DNA from: Kribbella sp. VKM Ac-2569
Lineage (GTDB): Bacteria > Actinomycetota > Actinomycetes > Propionibacteriales > Kribbellaceae
Direction: 5' to 3'
DNA length: 64,000 nt
NCBI RefSeq assembly: GCF_004216905.1
Contig: NZ_SGXJ01000002.1
Coordinates: 1,302,001-1,366,000, forward strand
Part shown: piece after piece, positions 8,386-17,055 of the stretch
How positions within the stretch are numbered: position 1 is the stretch's first letter
Layout of the letters: the number at the start of each line of letters is the position of its first letter
Program-made: the position numbers and the translations under genes
Notes under the pieces: generated by a model
What the model saw: the letters and a program-made list of their open reading frames with translations, nothing else
Database searches by the model: none
Told to the model about the DNA's origin: nothing

Positions 8386-9348
8386 TCAGGCGAAGCGCTT
8401 CGTGATGTTCTCGACCCGCTCGAGGAGGTCGAGGTCGTAGGCGACGCCGGGGACGTAGAAGATCACGTAGTTGGCGCCGGCCTCCAGGACTGCCTCGACC
8501 TTGTCGGCGATCTCGTCCTCGGTGGCGATGGTGTTGTCGCGGTCGAACTTCTCCCGGTTCATCGGGCCGAGCGCCTTCTCGGTCGCCTTCTGCGGGTCGT
8601 CGCCCTTGTCGATCGGGAACACGTTGAAGTTCGTCGACTTGATGATGTCGTCGTAGTTCCGGCCGAGCTTCTCGCAGTGGCCGCGGAGGATGTCCGCCTT
8701 CTCCTTGAACAGCTCCGGGTTGCCGCCGCCGATGTTCGCGGCGTCGGCGTACTGCGCGACCAGCTTCAGCGTGACCTTCGGGCCGCCGCCGCCGATCCAG
8801 AAGCTCGGGTGCGGCTTGCGGACGCCCTTCGGCTCGTTGATCGGGGCATCGATCGAGTAGTACTTGCCGTCGTAGACCGGCTTGTCCTCGGTCCACATCT
8901 TGTAGATGATCTCGGTCGCCTCACGGAACGCCGCCATCCGCTGCGGTACGTCGGTCCACTCGTAGCCGTACGCCTTCCACTCGTGCTCGTACCAGCCAGC
9001 GCCGATCCCGGCGTACAGGCGGCCGTGGCTGGCGACGTCGACGGTGGACGCGATCTTCGCGTACAGCGACGGGTTGCGGTACCCGTTGCAGCCGACCATC
9101 TGGCCGATGTTCACCCGCTTGGTGTCGCGGGCCAGCGCGGCCGTCGCGCTCCAGCACTCGAAGGTGGTGTTGTCACTCGGCTCCGGCACCGTGTGGAAGT
9201 GGTCGAACAGCCAGATCGAGTCCCACGACTGCTCGTCGGCCCGCTTGGCGACGTCGGTCATCGCCTCCCACTGCTCGATCGGATCGGCGATGCCGGCCAG
9301 GTCCATCTTCCAGCCCTGCGGTACGAAGACCCCGAAACGTGTAGTCAT
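8386..9348 (-). CDS. LLM class F420-dependent oxidoreductase
   Basis: A 320-residue flavin/F420 luciferase-like monooxygenase-family protein. The start MTTRFGVFVPQGWKMDL is typical, and the ATG at 9348 is chosen because AAGGA lies 8 nt upstream; 20 in-frame codons before it look non-coding. Other family features are SWDSIWLFDHFHTVPEP, GRLYAGIGAGWYEHEW and PSFWIGGGGPKVTLKLVAQYAD. It probably uses reduced F420 to reduce or oxidise a small organic substrate; the substrate cannot be read from sequence. The gene stands alone between two peptidase genes and has its own terminator. A partial inverted repeat upstream (9392-9410) may be an operator. Confidence 0.85.
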   Translation of the reverse strand: MTTRFGVFVPQGWKMDLAGIADPIEQWEAMTDVAKRADEQSWDSIWLFDHFHTVPEPSDNTTFECWSATAALARDTKRVNIGQMVGCNGYRNPSLYAKIASTVDVASHGRLYAGIGAGWYEHEWKAYGYEWTDVPQRMAAFREATEIIYKMWTEDKPVYDGKYYSIDAPINEPKGVRKPHPSFWIGGGGPKVTLKLVAQYADAANIGGGNPELFKEKADILRGHCEKLGRNYDDIIKSTNFNVFPIDKGDDPQKATEKALGPMNREKFDRDNTIATEDEIADKVEAVLEAGANYVIFYVPGVAYDLDLLERVENITKRFA

Positions 9349-9391
9349 GCTGCCATCCTTTCCGGGGATGGCAGCATCGGTCCATGAATAC

Positions 9392-9410
9392 GAGTACTGA
9401 ATTTGCACTC
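9392..9410. promoter_or_regulatory. Candidate operator upstream of the LLM gene
   Basis: GAGTACTGAATTTGCACTC is an imperfect inverted repeat with conserved ends (GAGT...ACTC) about 45 bp upstream of the start at 9348. On the minus strand TTGAGT and TATTCA in this stretch could be -35 and -10 elements with 16-bp spacing. TetR- or MarR-type control is a guess. Confidence 0.3.
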
Positions 9411-9435
9411 AATCGGACCACTACAGCTTCTTAAT

Positions 9436-11280
9436 TCATCTGGCGCTCAGGACTCCGGCTCCGGTGCCGGGGCCGGTGCGCGGGACAGCTCGGCCGGAGA
9501 GGATCGTGTTCAGGACGAGCGGCGAGACGCGGCCACCGAACTCCTGCCGGGTCAGGGCCGCCACGCCGGCAGCGGTCGGCGCGGAGGCCGACGTACCGAA
9601 GAAGCGGCAGCCGCCCTGGGTCGTGGTCGGGCAGGTTCCGGAGCCGAACCCGCCGACGCCACTGACCGATTCACCGTCGGCCGCGAGCCAGTTCGGCGCC
9701 GGGAAGTTCAGCGCACCCGCGCCGGAGATCCCGCGGCACGGACCGGGCCTGCCGCCGGGGCAGCGGGTCGTGCTGACGAGCTGCGTCGGACCCGCGGCGC
9801 TGAACGCCTCGAGCGGCGAGGTCGTCGGGTCGGTGGACACGCTCGAGTTCACGGCGCCCGAACTGGTGGCGAAGACGGTGTAGTTCGAGTCCGGGTTCAT
9901 CGAGCCGGCCGCCTCGGGCGGGTCGATCGTCTGTACGCCGGCCGCCAGCGCCCGCCAGCGCAGATCCAGGATCGGAGCCTTGCGCGCGGTCGACGTACCT
10001 TCGACGTCGACGACGAGCTTCACAGGCTGCGCCGCGGTCGTCGTGTTGAAGTACTCGAACTGCTCGATGGTGTCGCCGACACCGTTCGCCTGGACGGCTG
10101 TGCTGGACGCGAGGCACTTCGTCCCCGTGCTGTCCATCAGGTACAGGTTGAGGTCGGTGAACCCGCCTTGACCCGCGGTCGGGTAGATCGCCCGCGGTTC
10201 GCTCCACTGCAGTGTCGGCAGGATCCCGGCGCCGGGCAGCAGATTGAGGTCGTACGTCGTGTCGCTGCCGCGCAACTGCACCACGTTGTCGGGCGACTTC
10301 GGGCAGCCCGTGTACGGCCCGGTCGCGCCGTCCGCGCCCTTGCCCGTTCCGGTCGCCGTCACCCGCGGTGCGTGCCGGTTGCCGAGGTTCCCGGCCGAGG
10401 AGCTGACCCAGATGCCGTGCTTGGCGAGCGCCTCGGCCGTTGCAGCGCCGAGGCCCTGCTGGAACGCGGGCTCGTCGTCGAGCGCGATGTCCTCGGCAAT
10501 CATCGTGACGCCGGACTTCGCCAGCACGTGGAAGGCCTCGAAGTAGTCGGCATTGGTGTCCAGCGTGCTCGCGAACGCCAGCTTCGCGCCCGGCGCGAGG
10601 TCGTGGATGATCTCCATCATCGCGGTGCCCTCGTCGTTGCCGTACGCCGCTGACTGCAGCACCTGGGTGTCGGCCGGCAGCTCACCCGCGGCGATCGCAT
10701 CCGCGACATGGTCGGCGTCACCGGAGATCACGCCGATCTTCTGACCGCGACCGGTCAAGCCCTTGGCCTGCGCCTTGTCCGCCTGATGCAGCTGGACGCC
10801 CTCGGCGGTGATCGGGCCGACGTCGACGGCCGGCCGTACAGATGGGCGCAGCGCCGACACCCAGCCGAGTGCCGCGACGGCGTCCAGCTTGTCGTACGGG
10901 ACCGTGGCGGAGACCAAGCCGGTGCTGGGGAGCGCGGCGCCGGCGACGGCCGGGAAGTCCGCGGAGTTCTTGAGGACCGATGCGCCGAGTGCGGTGAGCT
11001 CGGCCTGCTGTTGCGCGGTGACCGGCGCGGCGGCGTACACCTGGATGCCGAGGCGGCTGCCTTCGACGCCCAGCGAGCGGGCCTGCACGCTCGCTTGCTT
11101 CTTCGCAGCCAGCGTCGCGGCGTCCCGCAGCATCGACGGGACCTTCGCGGCGGCATGGCCTTGCGCAGCCGGTGCTGCTGCCGGGTCCGGTGGTGACGCC
11201 GCGGTCGCCGGAGAGACCACGGCAACCACAGCCATCGGAACGATCAGCATGACGCTGCCCAGCACATATCGGAGCTTCAT
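9436..11280 (-). CDS. Secreted divergent serine peptidase, S8/S53-like
   Basis: A 614-residue exported protein with signal peptide MKLRYVLGSVMLIVPMAVVA to about residue 27. The serine site is clear: RFFGTSASAPTAAGVAALT near residue 580. The usual subtilisin aspartate and His-Gly-Thr-His motifs are absent; in their places are KIGVISGDADHV and GNDEGTAMMEIIHDLAPGA, whose conserved Asp-Glu resembles the Glu/Asp arrangement of sedolisins (S53). TMIAEDIALDDEP could provide the oxyanion aspartate. It is therefore a subtilase-fold peptidase with an unusual triad, or an inactive homologue. Transcribed alone on the minus strand. Family assignment is firm, mechanism is inference. Confidence 0.75.
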   Translation of the reverse strand: MKLRYVLGSVMLIVPMAVVAVVSPATAASPPDPAAAPAAQGHAAAKVPSMLRDAATLAAKKQASVQARSLGVEGSRLGIQVYAAAPVTAQQQAELTALGASVLKNSADFPAVAGAALPSTGLVSATVPYDKLDAVAALGWVSALRPSVRPAVDVGPITAEGVQLHQADKAQAKGLTGRGQKIGVISGDADHVADAIAAGELPADTQVLQSAAYGNDEGTAMMEIIHDLAPGAKLAFASTLDTNADYFEAFHVLAKSGVTMIAEDIALDDEPAFQQGLGAATAEALAKHGIWVSSSAGNLGNRHAPRVTATGTGKGADGATGPYTGCPKSPDNVVQLRGSDTTYDLNLLPGAGILPTLQWSEPRAIYPTAGQGGFTDLNLYLMDSTGTKCLASSTAVQANGVGDTIEQFEYFNTTTAAQPVKLVVDVEGTSTARKAPILDLRWRALAAGVQTIDPPEAAGSMNPDSNYTVFATSSGAVNSSVSTDPTTSPLEAFSAAGPTQLVSTTRCPGGRPGPCRGISGAGALNFPAPNWLAADGESVSGVGGFGSGTCPTTTQGGCRFFGTSASAPTAAGVAALTRQEFGGRVSPLVLNTILSGRAVPRTGPGTGAGVLSAR

Positions 11281-11381
11281 AGGTGTCCTCTCCCCCTACA
11301 GCACGGTCGCGACCCACAGTCATCTACCCACCAACCGACTGTCCAGTCCCCGCGTCGTAACGATGCGAAGGAGGTTTCATC

Positions 11382-12071
11382 ATCGAGACCACGAAGTTCG
11401 ACCACCTGTTCACCACCGCGGCACCGCGGATCGCGGCCGGCACGCACCAGCGCGACGAACTCCCCCGCGAGGGCGGGCGCTGGCCGCTCAGCGTCGTACT
11501 GCGGCCTGTACCGGAAAGTCGGCTCGCGCACACCTTGGACGCCATCACGCAGGAGGCCGCGGTGCTGGCCGGGCCTGGGCACTGGGAGACCGGGCAACTC
11601 GGCTCCGCCCACCTGACCGTCCGTGCGCTGGAGCCCCGCCGTGAGCACGTCCCCGCCGATGATCCGACCACCGCTCGATATCTCTCGGCCCTCGACCGCG
11701 CGACCGCCCGTGCCCAGTGGCCGATCGGGTTCCGGGTTACTGGCCTCACGCTCACCGCAGGCACGGTGATGGCCTGCGCCGAGCCGTTGGACTCGGCTGC
11801 CGACATCTTCAGCGACCACGTCACCCACGAGCTCGGGCCCGACGCCTGGTACGAGACCGAACGCCGCGACATCTGGTACCTCAATCTCCTCCACTTCACG
11901 GGGGACATCGCGGCACCTGACGCGCTGATCGAGTGGGTCAGCGACCACCGCACCACCCCGCTCGGCACCGTGCAGGCCCAGGCCCCGGAGCTCGTCCGGT
12001 CGGAGTACCGCCCGGGGCCGCGTCCGCACATGGGCCCGATCGCTGTTGCGGACACCGTGAGAGCGCTCTAG
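11382..12071 (+). CDS. 2H phosphoesterase-like protein with apparent ATC start
   Basis: A conserved protein of about 229 residues. Two H-x-T motifs typical of the 2H (2'-5' RNA ligase-like) superfamily can be seen: GSAHLTVRALEP and WYLNLLHFTGD, spaced about 100 residues apart. Substrates in the family are cyclic phosphodiesters or RNA; none can be assigned here. The start is unusual: the frame is coding-like from about 11382, and AAGGAGG at 11368-11374 lies 7 nt before ATC ATC GAG, but there is no ATG, GTG or TTG between the in-frame stop at 11358 and a TTG at 11535. The TTG would delete about 50 residues that read as genuine protein (TTAAPRIAAGTHQRDELPRE). Either ATC initiates or the start has been mutated. 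Confidence 0.65.
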   Translation: METTKFDHLFTTAAPRIAAGTHQRDELPREGGRWPLSVVLRPVPESRLAHTLDAITQEAAVLAGPGHWETGQLGSAHLTVRALEPRREHVPADDPTTARYLSALDRATARAQWPIGFRVTGLTLTAGTVMACAEPLDSAADIFSDHVTHELGPDAWYETERRDIWYLNLLHFTGDIAAPDALIEWVSDHRTTPLGTVQAQAPELVRSEYRPGPRPHMGPIAVADTVRAL

Positions 12072-12173
12072 TTCCGGAACCGGTGAGCTCTTGACCCGGG
12101 TTCTGAGAGGGCTGAGAGTCGGCCCGAGCGCCCGTGCTCTGTGTCCCCTTCTGTGTCCCTGTGAGGAGTCGCC

Positions 12174-15100
12174 ATGCTCTGGTGGTCTGGTTCTCGATCC
12201 GTGGCGGTTGTCGCGGCGGCTGCTCTGCTGGGCGGTCTGCTGGTGACGACGCCGGCGGCGGCGGCCGACGATCCGGCTCCGGTGACGTTGGCGGCGTTCG
12301 AGGGTGCGGAACCGTTCGCGGCGCCGCCGAACCCTGGGATCTTCACCTGGGGCAGCGACGCAGACGACCCGCCGACGCTCGAGCTGCAGACTCGGGCGGA
12401 CGCACCGGCCGGCGAGAAGGTGCTGCACGGGACGTACAACATCAGCGGCTGGGGCGGGTTCAGCCACGACGTCACGTACGACGTGAACCCCGGCGACTGG
12501 TCGCCGTACAAGGGGATCCGGTTCTGGTGGTACGGGCAGAACACCGCCCCGCTTCCGCCCGGCTCCGGGAAGCGGATCTTCTTCGAGATCAAGGACGGCG
12601 GCGCGAACGCCGAGGCGTCCGAGCTGTGGAACACCAGCTTCACCGACGACTGGCAAGGCTGGCATCTGGTCGAGATCCCGTTCAGCGAGCTCGTGTACCG
12701 CGGCGACTACCAGCCCGTCGGCGGCATCGACCACATCCTGAACCTGACCCAGATGTGGGGCTACGCGTTCACGATGCCGGCCGGCGCACCGGGTGAGTTC
12801 GCGATCGATCAGGTCGAGGTCTTCGGCAAGGCCGACCCGGCGCTGAAGAACAGCGTCGTGACCGACGCCGACGTGTACCCGGTCAAGGAGGGTGGGACCG
12901 CGCAGGTGAAGGTCTCGGTCGCGACCACCGGCGGTACGCCGCTCGAAGAGCCGGTCACCGTCGACTACAAGACCGGAACCGGAACGGCCGGCGCCGACGA
13001 CTACACGCCTGTTTCCGGAACGATCACGTTCCCGGCCGGAACGCTTTCCGGAACGTCGCAGAACGTTTCCGTGACCACCCGGAAAGACCGTTCCGCCGAG
13101 GTCGCGGAAACCGTTCCCCTCGAGCTCACGGTCACCGGCGCGAAGGCCCCGCAGACCCAGCCGGTCGTGGTGATCGACGCGCACGACCTGCCGTACCTGA
13201 ACCGGAAACTCCCGATCAGGAACCGTGTTTCCGACCTGCTCGCCAGGATGACGACGGCGGAAAAGGTCGGGCAGATGACCCAGGCCGAGCGGAACGCGCT
13301 CCGGTCCCGCTCGGACATCGCGTCGTACGCCCTCGGCTCGCTGCTGTCCGGCGGCGGCTCCGTACCGACCCCGAACACCCCGGCCGCCTGGGCCGGGATG
13401 ATCGACACGTTCCAGCTCAACGCGCAGGCGACCCGTCTGCAGATCCCGTTGATCTACGGCGTCGACGCGGTGCACGGGCACAACAACGTGATCGGCGCGA
13501 CGATCCTGCCGCACAACATCGCGATCGGCGCCACCCGCGATCCGGACCTGGCCCGGCGGACCGGCGAGGTGACCGCAACCGAGGTCCGCGCGACCGGCAT
13601 TCCGTGGGACTTCGCGCCGTGCGTGTGCGTGGTCCGCGACGACCGCTGGGGTCGCGCCTACGAGGGGTACGGCGAGGATCCGGCGCTCGTGCAGTCGATG
13701 GCGACCGTGATCACCGGCCTGCAGGGCAAGGCCGACGGCAGTCAGCTCGCGCGCAACAACCACGTCCTCGCCACCGCGAAGCACTTCGTCGGCGACGGCG
13801 GTACGACGTACGGCAGCTCGACGACCGGCTCGTACAAGATCGACCAAGGCATCACGCAGGTGACCCGGCAGCAACTGGAGACCATCCACCTCGCGCCGTT
13901 CCAGACCGCGGTCGACCTCGGCATCGGCACCGTGATGCCGTCGTACTCGAGCATGTCGGTCGACGACGCCGTGCCGGTCAAGATGCACGGCGACGGTGAG
14001 CTGATCAACGGCGTGCTGAAACAGCGGATGGGCTTCGACGGGTTCGTGATCAGCGACTGGCAGGCGATCGACCAGCTGCCGGGCGACTACGCGAGCGACA
14101 TCCGTACGTCGATCAACGCCGGCCTGGACATGATCATGGTGCCGACGAACTACCAGGGCTTCACCCAGGGCCTGACCGAGGAGATCGGCGCCGGCCGGAT
14201 CCCGATGACGCGGATCGACGACGCGGTCCGCCGGATCCTGACCGAGAAGTTCAAGCTCGGCCTGTTCGAGCACCCGTACGCCGACACGTCCAACGCCGCG
14301 TCCATCGGATCGGCCGCACACCGAGCCGTCGGTCGCGAGGCCGCGGCGAAATCCCAGGTGTTGCTGAAGAACGACGGCAATCTGTTGCCACTAGCATCGA
14401 CTGCCAAGGTGTATGTCGCGGGCAGCAACGCGAACGATCTCGGCAACCAGATGGGCGGCTGGAGCATCAGCTGGCAAGGCGGATCCGGTGCGACGACCAC
14501 GGGTACGACGATCCTCGACGGGATCAAGCAGGTGGTGCCGGACGCGACGTTCAGCGCGGACGCGTCGGCGCCGCTCGAGGGTCACGACGTCGGCGTGGTC
14601 GTGGTCGGCGAACGCCCGTACGCCGAGGGAATCGGGGATGTCGGCAACGGTCATGACCTGCTGCTCTCGGACGCCGACAAGGCCGCTGTGGACAAGGTCT
14701 GCGGCGCGATGAAGTGCGTCGTACTGATCGTGTCCGGTCGTCCGCAGGTGATCGCGGATCAGCTCGGCAAGATCAACGCACTGGTCGCGTCGTGGCTGCC
14801 GGGTACCGAGGGCGCCGGCGTCGCGGACGTGCTGTTCGGCAAGGTCCCGTTCAGCGGGCGGTTGCCGGTGAGCTGGCCGCGCGCCGAGGACCAGCAGCCG
14901 TTGAACGTCGGCGATGCGTCCTACAACCCGCAGTACCCGTTCGGTTGGGGCCTCACGACCCAAGCAGCAGCCCGTGCCGCGCTGACCGAGGCCCGCAACA
15001 CCCTGCTGCACAAGAACGATCCGTACGCGGTGACGGCCGGGATCGCGGCCGGTGTCGCACTCCAGGTCCGCGACTGGTCGGGGCCGCAGGCAACCATCGC

Positions 15101-15323
15101 GTTGGCCGCGGCCGCGCAGTCCGCCAAGCTCCTGGAGCGCACCAAGGCGGATACCTTCGCCGAGGACGACGCGATCGTCGGCGTGGCGCGGTGGATCGCG
15201 CAGAACCACATCGGCCAGAACCTCGACGAGCCGGCGTCGAAGCTCATCTCCGACGCCGACCACGCCCTTCTCAGCGGGCAACTTGGCACCGCGGTCACGA
15301 AGCTGACTGCGGCAACCAGGTAG
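12174..15323 (+). CDS. Secreted glycoside hydrolase family 3 beta-glucosidase with N-terminal CBM and Calx-beta module
   Basis: A 1049-residue exported exo-glycosidase. Modules in order: signal peptide (1-34, ending PAAAA); a carbohydrate-binding domain of CBM11/CIA30 type (about 35-220, GYAFTMPAGAPGEFAIDQVEV); a Calx-beta-like module (about 225-330, VDYKTGTGTAGADDYTPVSG); the GH3 TIM-barrel (about 345-690) with IYGVDAVHGHNNV, AKHFVGDGGT and the nucleophile aspartate in DGFVISDWQAID; the GH3 C-terminal domain (about 700-930); and a helical tail of about 130 residues with no assignment. GAGGAGT precedes the ATG by about 6 nt. It probably releases glucose from beta-glucans or cello-oligosaccharides (family knowledge). 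Confidence 0.93.
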   Translation: MLWWSGSRSVAVVAAAALLGGLLVTTPAAAADDPAPVTLAAFEGAEPFAAPPNPGIFTWGSDADDPPTLELQTRADAPAGEKVLHGTYNISGWGGFSHDVTYDVNPGDWSPYKGIRFWWYGQNTAPLPPGSGKRIFFEIKDGGANAEASELWNTSFTDDWQGWHLVEIPFSELVYRGDYQPVGGIDHILNLTQMWGYAFTMPAGAPGEFAIDQVEVFGKADPALKNSVVTDADVYPVKEGGTAQVKVSVATTGGTPLEEPVTVDYKTGTGTAGADDYTPVSGTITFPAGTLSGTSQNVSVTTRKDRSAEVAETVPLELTVTGAKAPQTQPVVVIDAHDLPYLNRKLPIRNRVSDLLARMTTAEKVGQMTQAERNALRSRSDIASYALGSLLSGGGSVPTPNTPAAWAGMIDTFQLNAQATRLQIPLIYGVDAVHGHNNVIGATILPHNIAIGATRDPDLARRTGEVTATEVRATGIPWDFAPCVCVVRDDRWGRAYEGYGEDPALVQSMATVITGLQGKADGSQLARNNHVLATAKHFVGDGGTTYGSSTTGSYKIDQGITQVTRQQLETIHLAPFQTAVDLGIGTVMPSYSSMSVDDAVPVKMHGDGELINGVLKQRMGFDGFVISDWQAIDQLPGDYASDIRTSINAGLDMIMVPTNYQGFTQGLTEEIGAGRIPMTRIDDAVRRILTEKFKLGLFEHPYADTSNAASIGSAAHRAVGREAAAKSQVLLKNDGNLLPLASTAKVYVAGSNANDLGNQMGGWSISWQGGSGATTTGTTILDGIKQVVPDATFSADASAPLEGHDVGVVVVGERPYAEGIGDVGNGHDLLLSDADKAAVDKVCGAMKCVVLIVSGRPQVIADQLGKINALVASWLPGTEGAGVADVLFGKVPFSGRLPVSWPRAEDQQPLNVGDASYNPQYPFGWGLTTQAAARAALTEARNTLLHKNDPYAVTAGIAAGVALQVRDWSGPQATIALAAAAQSAKLLERTKADTFAEDDAIVGVARWIAQNHIGQNLDEPASKLISDADHALLSGQLGTAVTKLTAATR

Positions 15324-15328
15324 TACAG

Positions 15329-15371
15329 GTGACGGCCGGAGCGGTGACCCCTCATCCGCCCCGGCCGTCAC
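15329..15371. terminator. Bidirectional terminator between GH3 and a convergent gene
   Basis: GTGACGGCCGG (15329-15339) pairs perfectly with CCGGCCGTCAC (15361-15371). Inside, GCGG (15341-15344) pairs with CCGC (15356-15359), extending the stem to 15 bp with one mismatch. Confidence 0.75.
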
Positions 15372-15407
15372 GTCCGCGCCCCAGCAGATCCCCCCGCTGG
15401 GCTCCTA

Positions 15408-16067
15408 CTAGCGGCTGATCTTGGCGGCCGCCTGACGCGCGAGCTTGTCGAAGTTCGGCGCGGGCATGCCCTGTCCCATCTCACTGAACGCCAGCACCGA
15501 GACGTTGCGGCCCTTCAGCGTGACGGCGTACGGGAAGCCGCCCGCCTCGCTGCCCGGGTCGTTCGGCTTCGGGTAGTCGTACCAGCGGATCACCTGCGTG
15601 AGGTCGCCCGAGGCGCCCTTAACCACGCGGTTCTCGGTGATCTTCCGCGCGTGCGTCGGCGCCGGCTTGCTGTACGTGCAGCCCTTCAGCGTCGCGATGA
15701 TCGAGTTGTACGCCGCCCGCGCGGTCGCCGCGTTCGCGTACTGGCTGACGTACTGCGCGCCGTACGCGTCCATCTCGTCGGTGAACCCGCGAGCCATCCG
15801 GGCCGAGACCCGCTTGCCTTCGGTCGACGCCGGGCCGCAGTAGGTCTTCGGCAGAATTCCCCTGTCAACCTGCCGAATCCAGTCCCGTCGCGCGTCGGCC
15901 TTCTTCACCTCGCCGACGGTCAGCATCGACGACCGGCTCAGCGCGGTGGCCGACGTCGTACCGGCGTCCGCTCCCTGCGTCGCCAGGGCTGTGAGCCCCA
16001 CGGCCAGCACTCCTGTCGCCACACCGGTCGCAACCACACCTCGGCGCATGCCCCCAGCAAACCTCAT
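15408..16067 (-). CDS. Secreted protein of unknown function
   Basis: A 219-residue protein I cannot assign. The N-terminus MRFAGGMRRGVVATGVATG followed by a hydrophobic stretch and ATQGADAG looks like a Sec signal peptide cleaved near residue 35. The mature part has two cysteines (TYCGPAS and LKGCTYS) that could form a disulfide, and a pattern (YGAQYVSQYANAATARAAYN, IRWYDYPKP) reminiscent of actinobacterial extracellular sensor-type (PknH-like) domains. That comparison is weak. GAGGGG lies 7 nt before the ATG at 16067. Single gene, convergent with the GH3 gene. Confidence 0.75.
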   Translation of the reverse strand: MRFAGGMRRGVVATGVATGVLAVGLTALATQGADAGTTSATALSRSSMLTVGEVKKADARRDWIRQVDRGILPKTYCGPASTEGKRVSARMARGFTDEMDAYGAQYVSQYANAATARAAYNSIIATLKGCTYSKPAPTHARKITENRVVKGASGDLTQVIRWYDYPKPNDPGSEAGGFPYAVTLKGRNVSVLAFSEMGQGMPAPNFDKLARQAAAKISR

Positions 16068-16133
16068 GTTCCGTCCCCTCGTCGGTTGGTTGTACGAGTA
16101 GACGTGCGACCCCTGGGAAAAGTTGTTTCTGGT

Positions 16134-17051
16134 CTAGACAGTGGTTCGGCCGCGGAGGCGGCGGAGCATGCGGGCGTCCTCGAAGCCGACGGTGCGGGCG
16201 GCGGACTCGACGGTGGTGCCGTGGCCGATGAGGTGTTCGGCTCGTTCCAGGCGGAGGAGCTGCTGGTATCGGAGCGGAGTGAGGCCGGTGGCGGCGGTGA
16301 AGATGCGGGTTAGCGTGCGTTCGCTGACGCCGATCTGTCCGGCCAGGTCGGTCAGCGGCAGCCGGTCGGCGTACCGGGCGTCGATGACGTCCTGGACGCG
16401 GTGCGCGAGGTCGTTGAGGTGATCCCGGTGGCGGAGCATCGCGGATTCCTGCAGTTCGTCGCCGTTGCGGCGGGCGTAGACGACCATCTCGCGTGCGACC
16501 CGGGCCGCTGCCTCGGCGCCACGGCCGACCGCAACCAGGTGCAGCGCGAGGTCGATGCCGCTCGCGATCCCAGCGGAGGTGATCACGCGATCGTCCTCGA
16601 CGTACAGCACGTCCCGGACGATGATCGCCCGCGGGTAGCGTGCGGCCAACTCGTCGGTCAGGTCGTGGTGGGTCGTGAAACGCCGCCCGTCGAGCAGGCC
16701 CGCCCACCCGAGGGCGTCAGCCCCCGAGCAGACACTCGCAACCAACCCACCATTCGCATGGTGCGCACGCAATCGCTCCCGGAACTCCGGCCCGATCGGC
16801 GGCTCCGGCGACAACCGCGGCGACCGCCATCCCGGTACGACGATCAGGTCCCCCGCATCGAGCTCCGGCCACTCCAGCTGGGCCCGCAACGGCACGCCCT
16901 GAGCGGTCGCGATCTCCTCGGACTCGGCGACGTACGAGACCTCGTACCCGTACCCGAAGTCGTTCGCCGTCGTGAACACCTGCGCCGGCCCGGCCAGATC
17001 CAGCAAGTGAAGCCTCGGCACCAGTACGAAGACCACGCGAGTAGGTCGCAT
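16134..17051 (-). CDS. GlxA family transcriptional regulator (DJ-1/PfpI plus AraC HTH)
   Basis: A 305-residue regulator with an N-terminal DJ-1/PfpI-type sensor domain (about 5-165; VASVCSGADALGWAGLLDG has the nucleophile-elbow cysteine) and a C-terminal AraC-type DNA-binding domain (about 205-300; DLAGQIGVSERTLTRIFTAATGLTP is the first HTH). The end DARMLRRLRGRTTV stops inside the second HTH, about 20 residues earlier than most homologues; the other two frames downstream do not restore it, so this looks like a shortened terminus rather than a simple frameshift. It starts 4 nt after the isochorismatase stop and probably senses a related metabolite. Confidence 0.85.
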   Translation of the reverse strand: MRPTRVVFVLVPRLHLLDLAGPAQVFTTANDFGYGYEVSYVAESEEIATAQGVPLRAQLEWPELDAGDLIVVPGWRSPRLSPEPPIGPEFRERLRAHHANGGLVASVCSGADALGWAGLLDGRRFTTHHDLTDELAARYPRAIIVRDVLYVEDDRVITSAGIASGIDLALHLVAVGRGAEAAARVAREMVVYARRNGDELQESAMLRHRDHLNDLAHRVQDVIDARYADRLPLTDLAGQIGVSERTLTRIFTAATGLTPLRYQQLLRLERAEHLIGHGTTVESAARTVGFEDARMLRRLRGRTTV

Positions 17052-17055
17052 CCGG

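Noticed and set aside
13000..13130. Locally different codon use in the Calx-beta module of the GH3 gene (many TTCCGGAAC-like stretches).
   Set aside because: It is short and could reflect repeated Val-Ser and Gly-Thr residues; I cannot show transfer without a composition calculation.
11277..14321. A minus-strand open frame of about 1000 codons over the GH3 gene.
   Set aside because: Arg/Gly/Val-rich shadow of the GH3 coding strand without start context or domain.
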